Source: Aureibaculum luteum (GTDB taxonomy: Bacteria; Bacteroidota; Bacteroidia; Flavobacteriales; Flavobacteriaceae). Taken from it: a stretch of DNA of 64,000 nucleotides. Below are positions 18,112-27,131 of the stretch, piece by piece (the stretch's first letter is position 1; each line of letters starts with the position of its first letter). The notes under the pieces are model-generated. The model searched no databases and had not been told where the DNA came from. It worked only from the letters and a program-made list of their open reading frames with translations. The DNA lies in NCBI RefSeq assembly GCF_003449015.1, contig NZ_QRGD01000001.1:496001-560000 (forward strand), given 5' to 3'. The position numbers and the translations under genes are program-made.

Positions 18112-18513
18112 CTATTTAAGTTCTGCATGTCCAAAACTTACGGAAAAATCTACACACCAAATATCTACAATTTTATATTTAGTCAAATCTGTATTCGCCG
18201 GAATTGAATATGAATAATTACCAGAAACACCTTTTAAATCTCCCAAAGAAACAAAATCAGATGAGCCAACAGCAGTGGTAAGATACACTAATAACTTAGG
18301 TCCATTATCAGTTTTAAAATTGGTGAAATTTAATGTTTTAAGGTCAGGACTAACATCAGCTTTACCTGTTGTGGTATGGGCACCTGAAACAAAATCTCCA
18401 AGTATAACTTCTACTTCTTCCATCTCTTCTTGTTCAGCTTGCATTTCGCCATCAGACGATGAGCAATTCAAAAAAAACACCATTAAAAATGACAATATCA
18501 ATACCTTTCGCAT
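18112..18513 (-). CDS. DM13-domain lipoprotein
   Basis: This 133-residue protein has a signal peptide ending FFLNC, with lipidated C17, followed by an acidic linker (EEEMEEVE). Residues 44-133 match DM13, an electron-transfer-like beta domain of unknown substrate: LNFTNFKTDNGPKLLVYL, then a SLGDLKG segment, then KYKIVDIWC with VSFGHAEL at the end. It is probably anchored in a membrane facing the periplasm or cell surface. It is divergent from metK and not obviously linked to it. Confidence 0.85.
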   Translation of the reverse strand: MRKVLILSFLMVFFLNCSSSDGEMQAEQEEMEEVEVILGDFVSGAHTTTGKADVSPDLKTLNFTNFKTDNGPKLLVYLTTAVGSSDFVSLGDLKGVSGNYSYSIPANTDLTKYKIVDIWCVDFSVSFGHAELK

Positions 18514-18617
18514 ATTTATAGTTTTTCATTTTGTCGTAACAATTAAGAGAAGCTTACAGAAAAATAAAAATTACCAAAATTTTAATAGTACTTTATATGT
18601 TATGACTTTTATTTTTC

Positions 18618-18625
18618 TACCTTTG
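18618..18625 (+). promoter_or_regulatory. -7 element (TACCTTTG) of the metK leader
   Basis: A clean TAnnTTTG element lies about 40 bp before the SAM-II-like aptamer, so a transcript from here would carry the whole riboswitch. No convincing TTG is seen at the upstream position. Confidence 0.45.
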
Positions 18626-18667
18626 CCCCCGTATTTGAATAAATTGATTATTCAATTATAAAGAATA

Positions 18668-18752
18668 GAGGATTAATTTGACTGATTGCAACCTCTTTAA
18701 AAATGCTAAAGCAGTAATCCTACTCCTTTAGTCTGTTTTGCAATCTTTTTTT
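18668..18752 (+). ncRNA. SAM-II-like riboswitch with terminator-like tail, upstream of metK
   Basis: The P1 arms GAGG (18668-18671) and CCTC (18692-18695) enclose ATTAATTTGACTGATTGCAA, and the 3' strand AAATGCTAAAGCAGT (18701-18715) follows. This is the order and wording of the SAM-II pseudoknot (ATTTGA, then ATTGCAA, then P1, then GCTAAA). ACTG (18681-18684) can pair with CAGT (18712-18715) as P2. Downstream, TTGCAATC (18738-18745) is an exact complement of GATTGCAA (18684-18691) and is followed by seven T. CTTTAG (18726-18731) complements CTAAAG (18706-18711). A long terminator-like stem would therefore exclude the aptamer. metK begins 31 bp after the T run. Confidence 0.8.
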
Positions 18753-18783
18753 ATTTAAAATCGTTACCATTTAAAATAACATT

Positions 18784-20040
18784 ATGGCATATTTATTTAC
18801 ATCAGAAAGTGTTTCGGAAGGACACCCTGACAAAGTCGCAGATCAGATTAGCGACGCATTATTAGACAATTTTTTAGCCTTTGACCCTGAGTCTAAAGTA
18901 GCATGTGAAACCTTAGTAACAACTGGACAAGTTGTATTAGCAGGTGAGGTTAAAAGTAAGACCTATTTAGACGTTCAAGAAATTGCAAGAAAAGTGATCA
19001 ATAAAATTGGTTATACCAAAGGTGAGTATCAGTTTTCTGGTGATTCTTGTGGTGTAATTTCGTTGATACACGAACAATCTCAAGATATTAATCAAGGTGT
19101 TGATAGAGCCACCAAAGAAGAGCAAGGTGCAGGTGACCAAGGTATGATGTTTGGTTATGCAACCAATGAAACTGAAAATTACATGCCATTGGCTTTAGAT
19201 ATTTCTCACAAAATATTACAAGTATTGGCTGAATTACGACGAGAAAATTATGAAATTTCATATTTAAGACCTGATGCTAAAAGTCAGGTTACTATTGAAT
19301 ATAGTGATGATAATAAACCTCAACGTATAGATGCCATTGTAGTTTCTACTCAGCATGACGATTTTGACAATAATGATGAAAACATGTTGGCAAAAATTAA
19401 AAGTGATATCATTTCTATATTAATACCTAGAGTTAAAGAATTATTCCCTGCTCATGTACAGGCATTATTTAATGATGATATTGCATATCATATAAACCCA
19501 ACAGGTAAATTTGTAATTGGTGGGCCACATGGTGATACCGGGTTAACAGGAAGAAAAATTATTGTAGATACATACGGCGGAAAAGGAGCTCACGGTGGTG
19601 GTGCATTTTCAGGAAAAGATCCAAGTAAAGTAGATAGAAGTGCGGCGTATGCCTCTAGACATATTGCAAAAAATTTAGTAGCTGCAGGTGTTGCAAGCGA
19701 AGTACTTGTGCAAGTAAGTTATGCTATTGGAGTTGTGGAACCTACTTCAATATTTGTAGATACTTATGGGACCTCAACTTTAGGTTTGACAGATGGTGAA
19801 ATTGCGAGAAAAGCTGCTTCAATTTTTGATATGCGACCTGCTGCTATAGAAGAGCGTTTAAAATTACGTAACCCAATATATTTAGAAACTGCTGCTTACG
19901 GACATATGGGTAAAGCCCCGCAAACAATTACAAAAGTATTTGAAAGCCCGTATTCAGGTAAAGTGGAAAAAGAAGTAGAATTATTTACTTGGGAAAAATT
20001 AGATTTTGTAGATAAAGTAAAGGAAGCTTTTAATATTTAA
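18784..20040 (+). CDS. metK: S-adenosylmethionine synthetase
   Basis: This 418-residue enzyme makes SAM from methionine and ATP. Family signatures are intact: [15 protein letters not shown] near the N-terminus, [12 protein letters not shown] in the middle and [18 protein letters not shown]. It is a single-gene transcript with its own leader RNA and a strong terminator right after the stop. With the methionine operon on the other strand under SAM-I control, precursor supply and product formation are both tied to SAM. Confidence 0.97.
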   Translation: MAYLFTSESVSEGHPDKVADQISDALLDNFLAFDPESKVACETLVTTGQVVLAGEVKSKTYLDVQEIARKVINKIGYTKGEYQFSGDSCGVISLIHEQSQDINQGVDRATKEEQGAGDQGMMFGYATNETENYMPLALDISHKILQVLAELRRENYEISYLRPDAKSQVTIEYSDDNKPQRIDAIVVSTQHDDFDNNDENMLAKIKSDIISILIPRVKELFPAHVQALFNDDIAYHINPTGKFVIGGPHGDTGLTGRKIIVDTYGGKGAHGGGAFSGKDPSKVDRSAAYASRHIAKNLVAAGVASEVLVQVSYAIGVVEPTSIFVDTYGTSTLGLTDGEIARKAASIFDMRPAAIEERLKLRNPIYLETAAYGHMGKAPQTITKVFESPYSGKVEKEVELFTWEKLDFVDKVKEAFNI

Positions 20041-20062
20041 GCAAACCTATTTTAATATATAA

Positions 20063-20099
20063 AGCCTCATAGTCAATTGACCATGAGGCTTTTTTTTTT
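20063..20099 (+). terminator. intrinsic terminator of metK
   Basis: A perfect 8-bp stem (AGCCTCAT / ATGAGGCT) with a 12-nt loop is followed by nine T. It starts 23 bp after the metK stop. An in-frame ATG at 20077 for the next gene lies inside it, which argues against that start. Confidence 0.92.
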
Positions 20100-20163
20100 C
20101 AATCATATTGACTTTTTAAAAAATATAGGCGACCTTCGTTTACCAATAATTAAAAAAAATATA

Positions 20164-21396
20164 ATGAAAATAATGAAATTGTTCCTAGTTTGCACAGTCT
20201 TTTGCCTCGTATCTTGTCAATATTCTCAGAAAAATAAACAAACGAATACTGAAACTAATGTTGTTAATGACATAACGACCATCAATTTAGATGCCGCCAT
20301 TAAAAACTGTGTATCACAACTGGAAATAGCCGCCCCTAAACTTACCGATCTAACAAAGCATCCAAGACTTATAGAAACGAATCAAACCGAATGGGAAGAG
20401 GTGCCAAATCATAGACTAAAATGGACATCCGGGTTTTACCCTGGTATACTTTGGTACATGTACAATTTGACAAAAGATGAAAAATGGAAACAGGAAGCCA
20501 TAAAAAGAACCGAAGTTTTTGAAGATTTTAAGACTATTACCGAACACCATGATATTGGTTTCATGATGTTTCCTGCCTATGGAAACGGCTTTGAACTAGG
20601 AGACAAAAAAGAATACAAAGAAATCTTGCTAACCTCAGCTGCTTCTTTAGCATCACGGTATAATCCTAATGTAGGTACCATAAAATCATGGTCTAACGAA
20701 TTACATCCCAGATGGCAACAGCATATTACTATAATTGACAACATGTTAAATTTAGAGCTCTTATTTTGGGCAGCCAAAAATGGTGGAGATTCTAACTATA
20801 AAGATATTGCTATAAAACATGCCGAAACTACTATGGAAAATCATTTTAGAGATGATTTTACTTCTTGGCACGTGTTAGAGTATGATTCTATTTCAGGAAA
20901 GGTGTTAAATAGACATACCAAACAAGGCTATGCAGATGATAGTAGATGGTCAAGAGGCCAAGCATGGGGCATTTATGGTTATACTATGGTGTATAGAGAA
21001 ACGGGTGATAAAAAATTCTTAGATTTTGCTCAAAAATTAACGGATGCGTATCTTAACTACTTACCAGTAGACTATATACCGCATTGGGATTTTGATGTAC
21101 CAAATCTCGACAATGAAGAAAGGGATGCCTCAGCAGGTGCAATCGTAGCCTCTGCTCTATTAGAGCTAAGTACTTTTTTAGAGGACAAAAAAAGTAAAGA
21201 AAAATACTATAATGCTGCATTAAAAATGTTAGGCTCCTTAAGTTCAGATAAGTACTCTGCTGTTGGTAAAGCCGATTCATTCCTTTTGCATTCTACTGGA
21301 GCAAAATCTTTAGGTTGGGAAATTGATGTAGCCTTAATCTATGCTGATTACTATTATATTGAAGCATTGAATAGGTTGAAAAACATGAGAGACTAA
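20164..21396 (+). CDS. glycoside hydrolase family 88 (unsaturated glucuronyl hydrolase-like) lipoprotein
   Basis: This is a 410-residue (alpha/alpha)6-barrel enzyme. From the chosen ATG the N-terminus is a lipoprotein signal ending CLVSC. Earlier in-frame ATGs fall in the metK terminator. GH88-type motifs include TSGFYPGILWYMY, an HDIGFMM segment with a candidate catalytic Asp, and GYADDSRWSRGQAWG. Such enzymes remove the 4,5-unsaturated uronic acid left by polysaccharide lyases, for example from chondroitin or ulvan fragments. No lyase or SusCD pair is adjacent, so the substrate is unknown. It is probably tethered to the cell envelope. Confidence 0.85.
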   Translation: MKIMKLFLVCTVFCLVSCQYSQKNKQTNTETNVVNDITTINLDAAIKNCVSQLEIAAPKLTDLTKHPRLIETNQTEWEEVPNHRLKWTSGFYPGILWYMYNLTKDEKWKQEAIKRTEVFEDFKTITEHHDIGFMMFPAYGNGFELGDKKEYKEILLTSAASLASRYNPNVGTIKSWSNELHPRWQQHITIIDNMLNLELLFWAAKNGGDSNYKDIAIKHAETTMENHFRDDFTSWHVLEYDSISGKVLNRHTKQGYADDSRWSRGQAWGIYGYTMVYRETGDKKFLDFAQKLTDAYLNYLPVDYIPHWDFDVPNLDNEERDASAGAIVASALLELSTFLEDKKSKEKYYNAALKMLGSLSSDKYSAVGKADSFLLHSTGAKSLGWEIDVALIYADYYYIEALNRLKNMRD

Positions 21397-21420
21397 AAAA
21401 CGTTGAATAAAAACAAAAAA

Positions 21421-21447
21421 AACCTTCTCACAACGAGAAGGTTTTTC
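21421..21447. terminator. bidirectional terminator between convergent genes
   Basis: A perfect 9-bp inverted repeat (AACCTTCTC / GAGAAGGTT) with a 5-nt loop is flanked by an A run on the left and a T run on the right. It serves the GH88 gene on plus and probably the M28 peptidase gene on minus. Confidence 0.85.
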
Positions 21448-21472
21448 TTATAAATTAACAATTGTTAACTAC

Positions 21473-23035
21473 TTATTTTTTTTCTTCAAGCATCCCTTTT
21501 CGTTCAGGAGATCTAGGTGTAGGCCATTCCATTTGCTTACCAGTTCTTTTACTTACTGGCAATACAATTTTATCTTTTGGTGTTGACTGTTCATCTTCAC
21601 TTGCCATATACGTTAAAATGGCCGTTAAAATAGCATTGCTACGTACATCATCAAAAACAATTTTGTCATAGGTATCTCTGTTGGTATGCCATGTATAATT
21701 CCAATACGACCAGCTTAAAGAACTTAAACTAAAGGCAGGTGCACCAGCCGCTAAAAATGAAGCATAATCTGAACCACCTCTTCCAGGAGCACCAGGATAA
21801 CTTGTTTCTATATGCTTACTAATATCATTAGGTACTGCGGCAAGCCATCGTCCTAAAAAGTCATATGAATGTAAAAATCCTTGTCCTGATAAATTCACTA
21901 CTCTACCGGTACCATTATCTTGATTAAATACCGCCTGTATGTTTTTTACAATTTCTGGATGATCTTCTACAAAAGCTCTAGAACCATTTAAACCCTGTTC
22001 TTCACTACCCCAATGCCCTACGATAATAGTACGTTTTGGGTTTGGATAATATTTTTTTAGTAAACGCATAGCTTCCATCATCACCAATGTACCTGTACCA
22101 TTATCCGTAGCCCCTGTACCTCCATCCCAAGAATCGAAATGTGCAGAAAGAACTACATATTCTTCTGGTTTTTCAGTTCCTTTAATTTCAGCAATGGTAT
22201 TAAAAGTAGGTACCGCACCTAACTCTTTAGACTCTGCTACTATTTTTAATTCTGGCTTATTTCCATATGCTGCCAATCTATAAAGCATCCCATAATCTTC
22301 TAACTCAATATCAACCGTTGGAATCTTTTTTGTTCTTGCACTAAATATTTTATTTACACCAAAACCTTTAGACCAATTACAAGTTATAATACCTGCAGCA
22401 CCAGCTGATTCTAAAGCTTCAATAATAGAACGGCTATTATAACCTGTATTTCTCATATTTTCTCGCCATGCTTTAGTTAAGGCATCACGGTCTTCTTTCA
22501 TCTTTTTAAAAGACTCTTCTGTGGCAAATTCTTCCCAGTTATAATCAGGACGGCCTGTTGGTTGATTCATAGAAATCATCACAAATTTACCTTTAACACT
22601 AGGCAACCAGTTTTTAAATGCCAGTGAATCTTTAACTGTTGGCAATACAATTGCCTCTGCTGAAACTCCTTTTTTTGAAGTACTAGGGTTCCAAGCCAAT
22701 TGCATACCACTTAAACTTTGAATACGTGGTGACACCATATCAATATGTGTAATACCACGTTCCCATCCTCTCCATTCTCCCCATTTTTCATTTTTTGCTG
22801 AGATACCCCATTTACCATATTGAGACACTGCCCAATCATTAGCTTGTTTCATTTGAGGTGTACCTACTAATCTTGGTCCGATAACATCTAGCATTTCATG
22901 GGCCAAACGTTCTAATTGAGAATTTTCATTGGCTTCTTTGACAATACCTTCAATTATAGGATTGGTTTCTTGAGCTATTAGAGTGACACTAAATAGCAAT
23001 GCCACAATACAGGATAGTTTACTTAATTTCTTCAT
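21473..23035 (-). CDS. secreted M28-family zinc aminopeptidase/carboxypeptidase-like protein
   Basis: This 520-residue exopeptidase has a Sec signal (MKKLSKLSCIVALLFSVTLIAQ). A PA-like insert occupies about residues 120-270 and the M28 catalytic domain follows. The two-zinc site is visible: H299 (SAHFDSW), D311 (TDNGTG), catalytic E345/E346 (GSEEQG), D373 (NQDNGTG) and H450 (TWHTNRDTYD). The layout is that of the carboxypeptidase Q/plasma glutamate carboxypeptidase group. It probably acts in the periplasm or outside the cell on peptides. It is a single gene with terminators on both sides. Confidence 0.88.
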   Translation of the reverse strand: MKKLSKLSCIVALLFSVTLIAQETNPIIEGIVKEANENSQLERLAHEMLDVIGPRLVGTPQMKQANDWAVSQYGKWGISAKNEKWGEWRGWERGITHIDMVSPRIQSLSGMQLAWNPSTSKKGVSAEAIVLPTVKDSLAFKNWLPSVKGKFVMISMNQPTGRPDYNWEEFATEESFKKMKEDRDALTKAWRENMRNTGYNSRSIIEALESAGAAGIITCNWSKGFGVNKIFSARTKKIPTVDIELEDYGMLYRLAAYGNKPELKIVAESKELGAVPTFNTIAEIKGTEKPEEYVVLSAHFDSWDGGTGATDNGTGTLVMMEAMRLLKKYYPNPKRTIIVGHWGSEEQGLNGSRAFVEDHPEIVKNIQAVFNQDNGTGRVVNLSGQGFLHSYDFLGRWLAAVPNDISKHIETSYPGAPGRGGSDYASFLAAGAPAFSLSSLSWSYWNYTWHTNRDTYDKIVFDDVRSNAILTAILTYMASEDEQSTPKDKIVLPVSKRTGKQMEWPTPRSPERKGMLEEKK

Positions 23036-23097
23036 GTTTAAGGTGTTGTTTAGTTTATTATTTGAATGGTTGAATTTACAAATATTTTTTTATACAA

Positions 23098-23160
23098 TAA
23101 AAAACCCCTCTTTTTCAAAGTATCACTATAGTTATAGTAACAATAAGAAAAGGAAGGGTT
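23098..23160 (-). terminator. terminator after the TonB-type barrel gene
   Basis: On the minus strand an imperfect stem pairs AACCCTTCCTTTTC with GAAAAAGAGGGGTT and ends in TTTTTTA. It lies just after the stop at 23175. Confidence 0.6.
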
Positions 23161-23174
23161 ATAAAAAAAAGGGA

Positions 23175-25886
23175 TTAAAGGTTATACACCAATCTCAAGG
23201 TAACATATCTCGGTTGAATAAAATATTCAGAAGAACTTACCGAAAAAGTATTCGCATTCGCTTGACTTTGAGAAGTTGCATCTAAAAGGTTTGTAGCTTT
23301 TAACTCATACTCCATTTTACTGTCTTTATCCTTTCTATACGCTAAAGAAGCATCCCAAAACTGATAGGTATTTAAAGTACTTTCTTCGTCTCTATAAAGA
23401 TTATAACTAAAATTTGTTCGGAATGTTACTGTTTTAAAAAGTAAGGCATCAAAATCAATCGATGGTGAATGTGTATAATATTTAGTTCGGCTAGAACCTT
23501 GCTCATTATCGGCAATTCTTAAACTATAGCTTAAGTCAAAATTAGGTGCTTCTGTAAAGTTACTATTCACACCCAATCTATAGGTTTGTGAATAGTTTTC
23601 ATTAATGAACTCATTTTGATTAAAAATTTGATTGTATTTACTATAGCTTAAACTACCACTTAAACTTGCTCTTAACTTACCAAAAGTACGTTGAAACCTA
23701 CCGTTAAAACTCAAACTTTCATCAGAAAAATCTGAATTAAAAGGCTTACTAATATTTACCACACTACCTCTATTAAACGTAGCCGAATTACGTATTTGAT
23801 TGATGTTTTTACTGTATGAAATACTACCATTAATATTAGTATAACTAAACATATTAAAATTGAAATAGTTTAATCTAAGATTATGTCTCAGTGAACTTTC
23901 CAAATCTGGAGTACCAACTGAAAAAGAGTTATAATCGCCCATAACTAATCCTTCAGCTATATTTGTTACATCGGTAAACTGCGTGGTCATTCTATAATCA
24001 AATGATATGTTTTCACTTTTCTTTAAATCGATTCTTGTATTAAAACTTGGTAAAAATCTAAAAAAATCATCTTTGTAAGAAGTGTTATACTGCAAACTCT
24101 TTGTACTATATGTGTGAGCAGATATACCCGGTGTAAAAGTAAAAATACCAACTTTTAATTTGTACTTTAAATCCAAATAAATATCAGAAAAAGTATAATC
24201 TACTTCATTACCAATTTCTAAGTCATTGATATTGGCTATAGGTTCTACAGAGTTTCCATTGTCTAAAAATTGGAAAATATCAGAATCAAATTTTTGATTA
24301 CTATACACCGTACCCAACGTTAAATTGATATTACTTTTTTCATTTAATATGTACCAATAGTCAAGAGCAGCGTCGAATTGGTTTGATTTTACGCGTTTGT
24401 CTTGACTTAGATTGTAAGCATTTTGTAATGTATCTAATCCTATTTCATAGGCCGTTTTATTAAATGTAGTATCTGATAATATGGCATTATAAAAAGGATC
24501 TTCATCTTGCAATAAATGTTGTGCAGACAAGGAGAAAATATTATTATCATCATGCGTATAATAATAATTTAAGTTCTGTCTTAAACTGTATGGCGACGAA
24601 CTATCAACTTCATTAACAATTCCACTTATATTAGAGTTTACAAGTTGGTCTTGTCTTTGTTTCGAAAGTCTACCAATAGCGTAATAGTTTAGTTCATTAT
24701 TAGAGTTGGGTCTATATTTAATATTAAATTTACCCATACCTAAATCGCTTACTTGTTTGGTATTTGTTTCCGTATATAAATCTGGAGGAGTTTCAAGACC
24801 AGACTCAACATATTGTATCGATCTATTTTGTTGCATTTCCGTTTCATTATTAGAATAAATCAGAAACCCATTTAAATCTAATGCCTTATTAGGCGAATGG
24901 CTAATATTTATAGCACCAAATTTGGTCTGTATGTCTTTAGCCCTATTATTTTGTAATTGTAAAAAACCTAAATCATTACTCCCCAAGTCAATACTTGTAC
25001 CACTATTTCTACTTGGAGCTCTAAAGCCACCTGTAAAATTTCTATAATCTCGACGTGTAAAAGCAACTTCACCTAAATTGTTTAAATCGCCAATAACATT
25101 AACACTCGTTTTTGGGCTATAATAAAATAGTTTTGGCTGAAATATATATTGACCGTCTTCATTTGCAATTCCTGCTCCAGCTTTAATATCTCCAAACCAA
25201 AAATTTCCTTTCCCTTCTTTCAGTTTGATATTAATTGCAATATTATCCTGATTATCTTGTACACCACTCAATTGCCCAACTTCCGCATAATTCTTTAAAA
25301 TCTCTACTTTATCTACAGCATTTGACGGAATATTTTTAGTAGCTAATTTGGTATCTCCATCAAAAAAATCTTTTCCGTTAACCATTAATTTTGTTACTGT
25401 TTTGCCTTCTACCTGAATTTGCCCATCATCATTTATTTCTAAACCCGGCATTTTTTTTATCACATCTTCCAACTTACGCTCCGTTCCATTTTTAAATGAA
25501 TCGGCATTATAAACCATAGTATCACCTTTTATGGTTATTGGCATTTCGTAAACCAAATTAATTTCATCAAGATTAGTATCTTCATTTAATGTGAAATTTC
25601 TGTCAATATCCGCATCTGTTGTGGTTAACATTAAATCAAACGTCCTATACCCAATAAAACTAACCTGTAGTTTATAGCTTGTATTTTCCTTTAAATTTAA
25701 TTTATAGCGACCTATATCATTCGTAATCGCATATGAATCTAATGCATTTGTTACCTGATTAATAGCGACTACATTTGCCAACCCCAAAGGTTCACCAAGA
25801 CTATCTTTCACAAAACCCTCTATTTTTAATTGGGCTGAAAGAGCTATGCTTGTTAGCATTAATATGGCAATAATAGTTTGTTTCAT
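23175..25886 (-). CDS. TonB-dependent-receptor-like outer membrane beta-barrel protein
   Basis: In this 903-residue protein a signal peptide (MKQTIIAILMLTSIALSAQ) is followed by a carboxypeptidase-regulatory-like domain (residues 20-110), then a plug-like region with LEDVIKKMPGLEINDDGQIQVEGK and KVEILKNYAE. A large barrel region of the OMP_b-brl_3 type runs to the C-terminal aromatic strand (YVTLRLVYNL). It follows a GLPGLI-family gene by 71 bp, a pairing often seen in Flavobacteriia. The transported or bound substrate is unknown; no SusD partner is present. A divergent kinase/regulator pair probably controls it. Confidence 0.87.
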   Translation of the reverse strand: MKQTIIAILMLTSIALSAQLKIEGFVKDSLGEPLGLANVVAINQVTNALDSYAITNDIGRYKLNLKENTSYKLQVSFIGYRTFDLMLTTTDADIDRNFTLNEDTNLDEINLVYEMPITIKGDTMVYNADSFKNGTERKLEDVIKKMPGLEINDDGQIQVEGKTVTKLMVNGKDFFDGDTKLATKNIPSNAVDKVEILKNYAEVGQLSGVQDNQDNIAINIKLKEGKGNFWFGDIKAGAGIANEDGQYIFQPKLFYYSPKTSVNVIGDLNNLGEVAFTRRDYRNFTGGFRAPSRNSGTSIDLGSNDLGFLQLQNNRAKDIQTKFGAINISHSPNKALDLNGFLIYSNNETEMQQNRSIQYVESGLETPPDLYTETNTKQVSDLGMGKFNIKYRPNSNNELNYYAIGRLSKQRQDQLVNSNISGIVNEVDSSSPYSLRQNLNYYYTHDDNNIFSLSAQHLLQDEDPFYNAILSDTTFNKTAYEIGLDTLQNAYNLSQDKRVKSNQFDAALDYWYILNEKSNINLTLGTVYSNQKFDSDIFQFLDNGNSVEPIANINDLEIGNEVDYTFSDIYLDLKYKLKVGIFTFTPGISAHTYSTKSLQYNTSYKDDFFRFLPSFNTRIDLKKSENISFDYRMTTQFTDVTNIAEGLVMGDYNSFSVGTPDLESSLRHNLRLNYFNFNMFSYTNINGSISYSKNINQIRNSATFNRGSVVNISKPFNSDFSDESLSFNGRFQRTFGKLRASLSGSLSYSKYNQIFNQNEFINENYSQTYRLGVNSNFTEAPNFDLSYSLRIADNEQGSSRTKYYTHSPSIDFDALLFKTVTFRTNFSYNLYRDEESTLNTYQFWDASLAYRKDKDSKMEYELKATNLLDATSQSQANANTFSVSSSEYFIQPRYVTLRLVYNL

Positions 25887-25957
25887 TAGTGTGATTTTAA
25901 TTCTTAACAGAAGATTTATTTGTTATTTTATTCTTGAAATTATTCTTGGTTAAAATT

Positions 25958-26827
25958 TTAATTTCTTCCTCCACCACCTCCACGGTTTCTTCCTCCTCTA
26001 AAACGCTCTCTCATTTCTTCCATTTTTTCTTTGGCAAGTTTATCATACTCGTCTTGAGAAACTTTTTTACCCTTTGATGGTGTTTTAATAGTTTCTGAAT
26101 TCTCACTACTAATTTCAATTTTTGTACATAAAATTGAAGTATTGCCTTCATGTATTTCTAATATTAAACCAGGCAATCCCCAAAATTTACCAGGACCTTG
26201 ATTTACTGGAATTTGCATGGTATACCATGCCGTTACTTCTATCATTTTTGGTGCTTCAGGCTTATCATCATCTTTTGATGCCTGATCATTATTTCCACCT
26301 GGGCCACGAGGACCTCGAGGTGCAAAAGCAGCTGTTGACGCCTCTTTAATTGCAGTAGCTTTAAAAGCAGTATACTGACCAATTTGTTTTGTTTCACCAC
26401 TCATTTTCCAATCCAATGCTTTTAGCTTATCATTAACTAAAAAGTTTTTACCCAGCAGTTCATTCTCTTGTAAAAACAAACTGTCTTTTATATTTTTATA
26501 TTGAGGTCCATTTGCACCACCCATTATAGCCGCAAATCTTCCTCCTCTGCCACCATCTTGTCCAGGTGCAGCTAATTTCTCATCTTCTTTATACATGGAC
26601 TCTGATTTGTTAAAAGCAAGCGTATAACTTTTTTCAAGAAATCCCTTCATTCTTTCTGCTATTTCCTTTTTTCTTTCTTCACTTTCTTGCCTTCCCCCAA
26701 AATCCATATCCATAGTAGTCTTACTTTGGTAATAGGCTTTACCCTGAAAGTCCTTTTGAGCTATAGATTTTGTTGAAAATAAAAAAGTAGCCGCTACAAC
26801 AAGTATTGTGATTATTTTTGTCTTCAT
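25958..26827 (-). CDS. GLPGLI-family secreted protein
   Basis: This 289-residue protein has a signal peptide (MKTKIITILVVAATFLFSTKSIAQ) and the family's namesake motif in FWGLPGLILEI near residue 222. It has an unusual Gly/Arg-rich interruption (PRGPRGPGGNN near 170) and a Gly/Arg-rich C-terminus (RFRGGRNRGGGGGRN). Family function is not known; members are periplasmic or envelope proteins coded next to beta-barrel receptors, as here. It is first in the operon, with a TAGTTTTG -7 element about 95 bp upstream. Confidence 0.88.
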   Translation of the reverse strand: MKTKIITILVVAATFLFSTKSIAQKDFQGKAYYQSKTTMDMDFGGRQESEERKKEIAERMKGFLEKSYTLAFNKSESMYKEDEKLAAPGQDGGRGGRFAAIMGGANGPQYKNIKDSLFLQENELLGKNFLVNDKLKALDWKMSGETKQIGQYTAFKATAIKEASTAAFAPRGPRGPGGNNDQASKDDDKPEAPKMIEVTAWYTMQIPVNQGPGKFWGLPGLILEIHEGNTSILCTKIEISSENSETIKTPSKGKKVSQDEYDKLAKEKMEEMRERFRGGRNRGGGGGRN

Positions 26828-27131
26828 AATTATATATTTTAGTAATTATCTAATAATAAACCCATTAAAAAGTTTATACTTATTTTTATATTTAAAATTA
26901 TTTACAATCTTAATTACAACACAAAACTATACATAAATAGTATGAACGTAGGTTAACTAATGTTAACTAGTGTTAACCGATTAGTTTTACACTATAATTG
27001 TCTTTAAATTTGATTAATGAAAATGTTTATCAAGCTATTAACTTTTTTATTGTTTCTCTTAAAAACATGCAAATAGCCATGTGTTTTGACATTGAATTAA
27101 TTAGCCTGAAAACAAAAAAAAAAATTGACTA
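26828..27131. promoter_or_regulatory. divergent control region between GLPGLI/receptor operon and kinase/regulator operon
   Basis: The 304 bp contain no ORF of note. Leftward there is a -7 element TAGTTTTG (26929-26922, minus) without a recognisable -33 box. Rightward there is TAAATTTG (27005-27012). Between them lie three GTTAAC boxes. This placement suits an activator serving both directions. Confidence 0.5.
26952..26977. promoter_or_regulatory. three GTTAAC direct repeats at exactly 10-bp period (candidate operator)
   Basis: GTTAAC occurs at 26952-26957, 26962-26967 and 26972-26977, separated by TAAT and TAGT. The boxes are also self-palindromic. One-helical-turn tandem sites are typical of OmpR/PhoB-type regulators, and such a regulator is coded at 28573-29256. 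The array ends about 22 bp upstream of the leftward -7 element. Confidence 0.6.

Noticed and set aside
20077-20163. Longer N-terminus for the GH88 gene starting at 20077
   Set aside because: The ATG lies inside the metK terminator and the added residues are not conserved-looking; the ATG at 20164 gives a standard lipoprotein signal.
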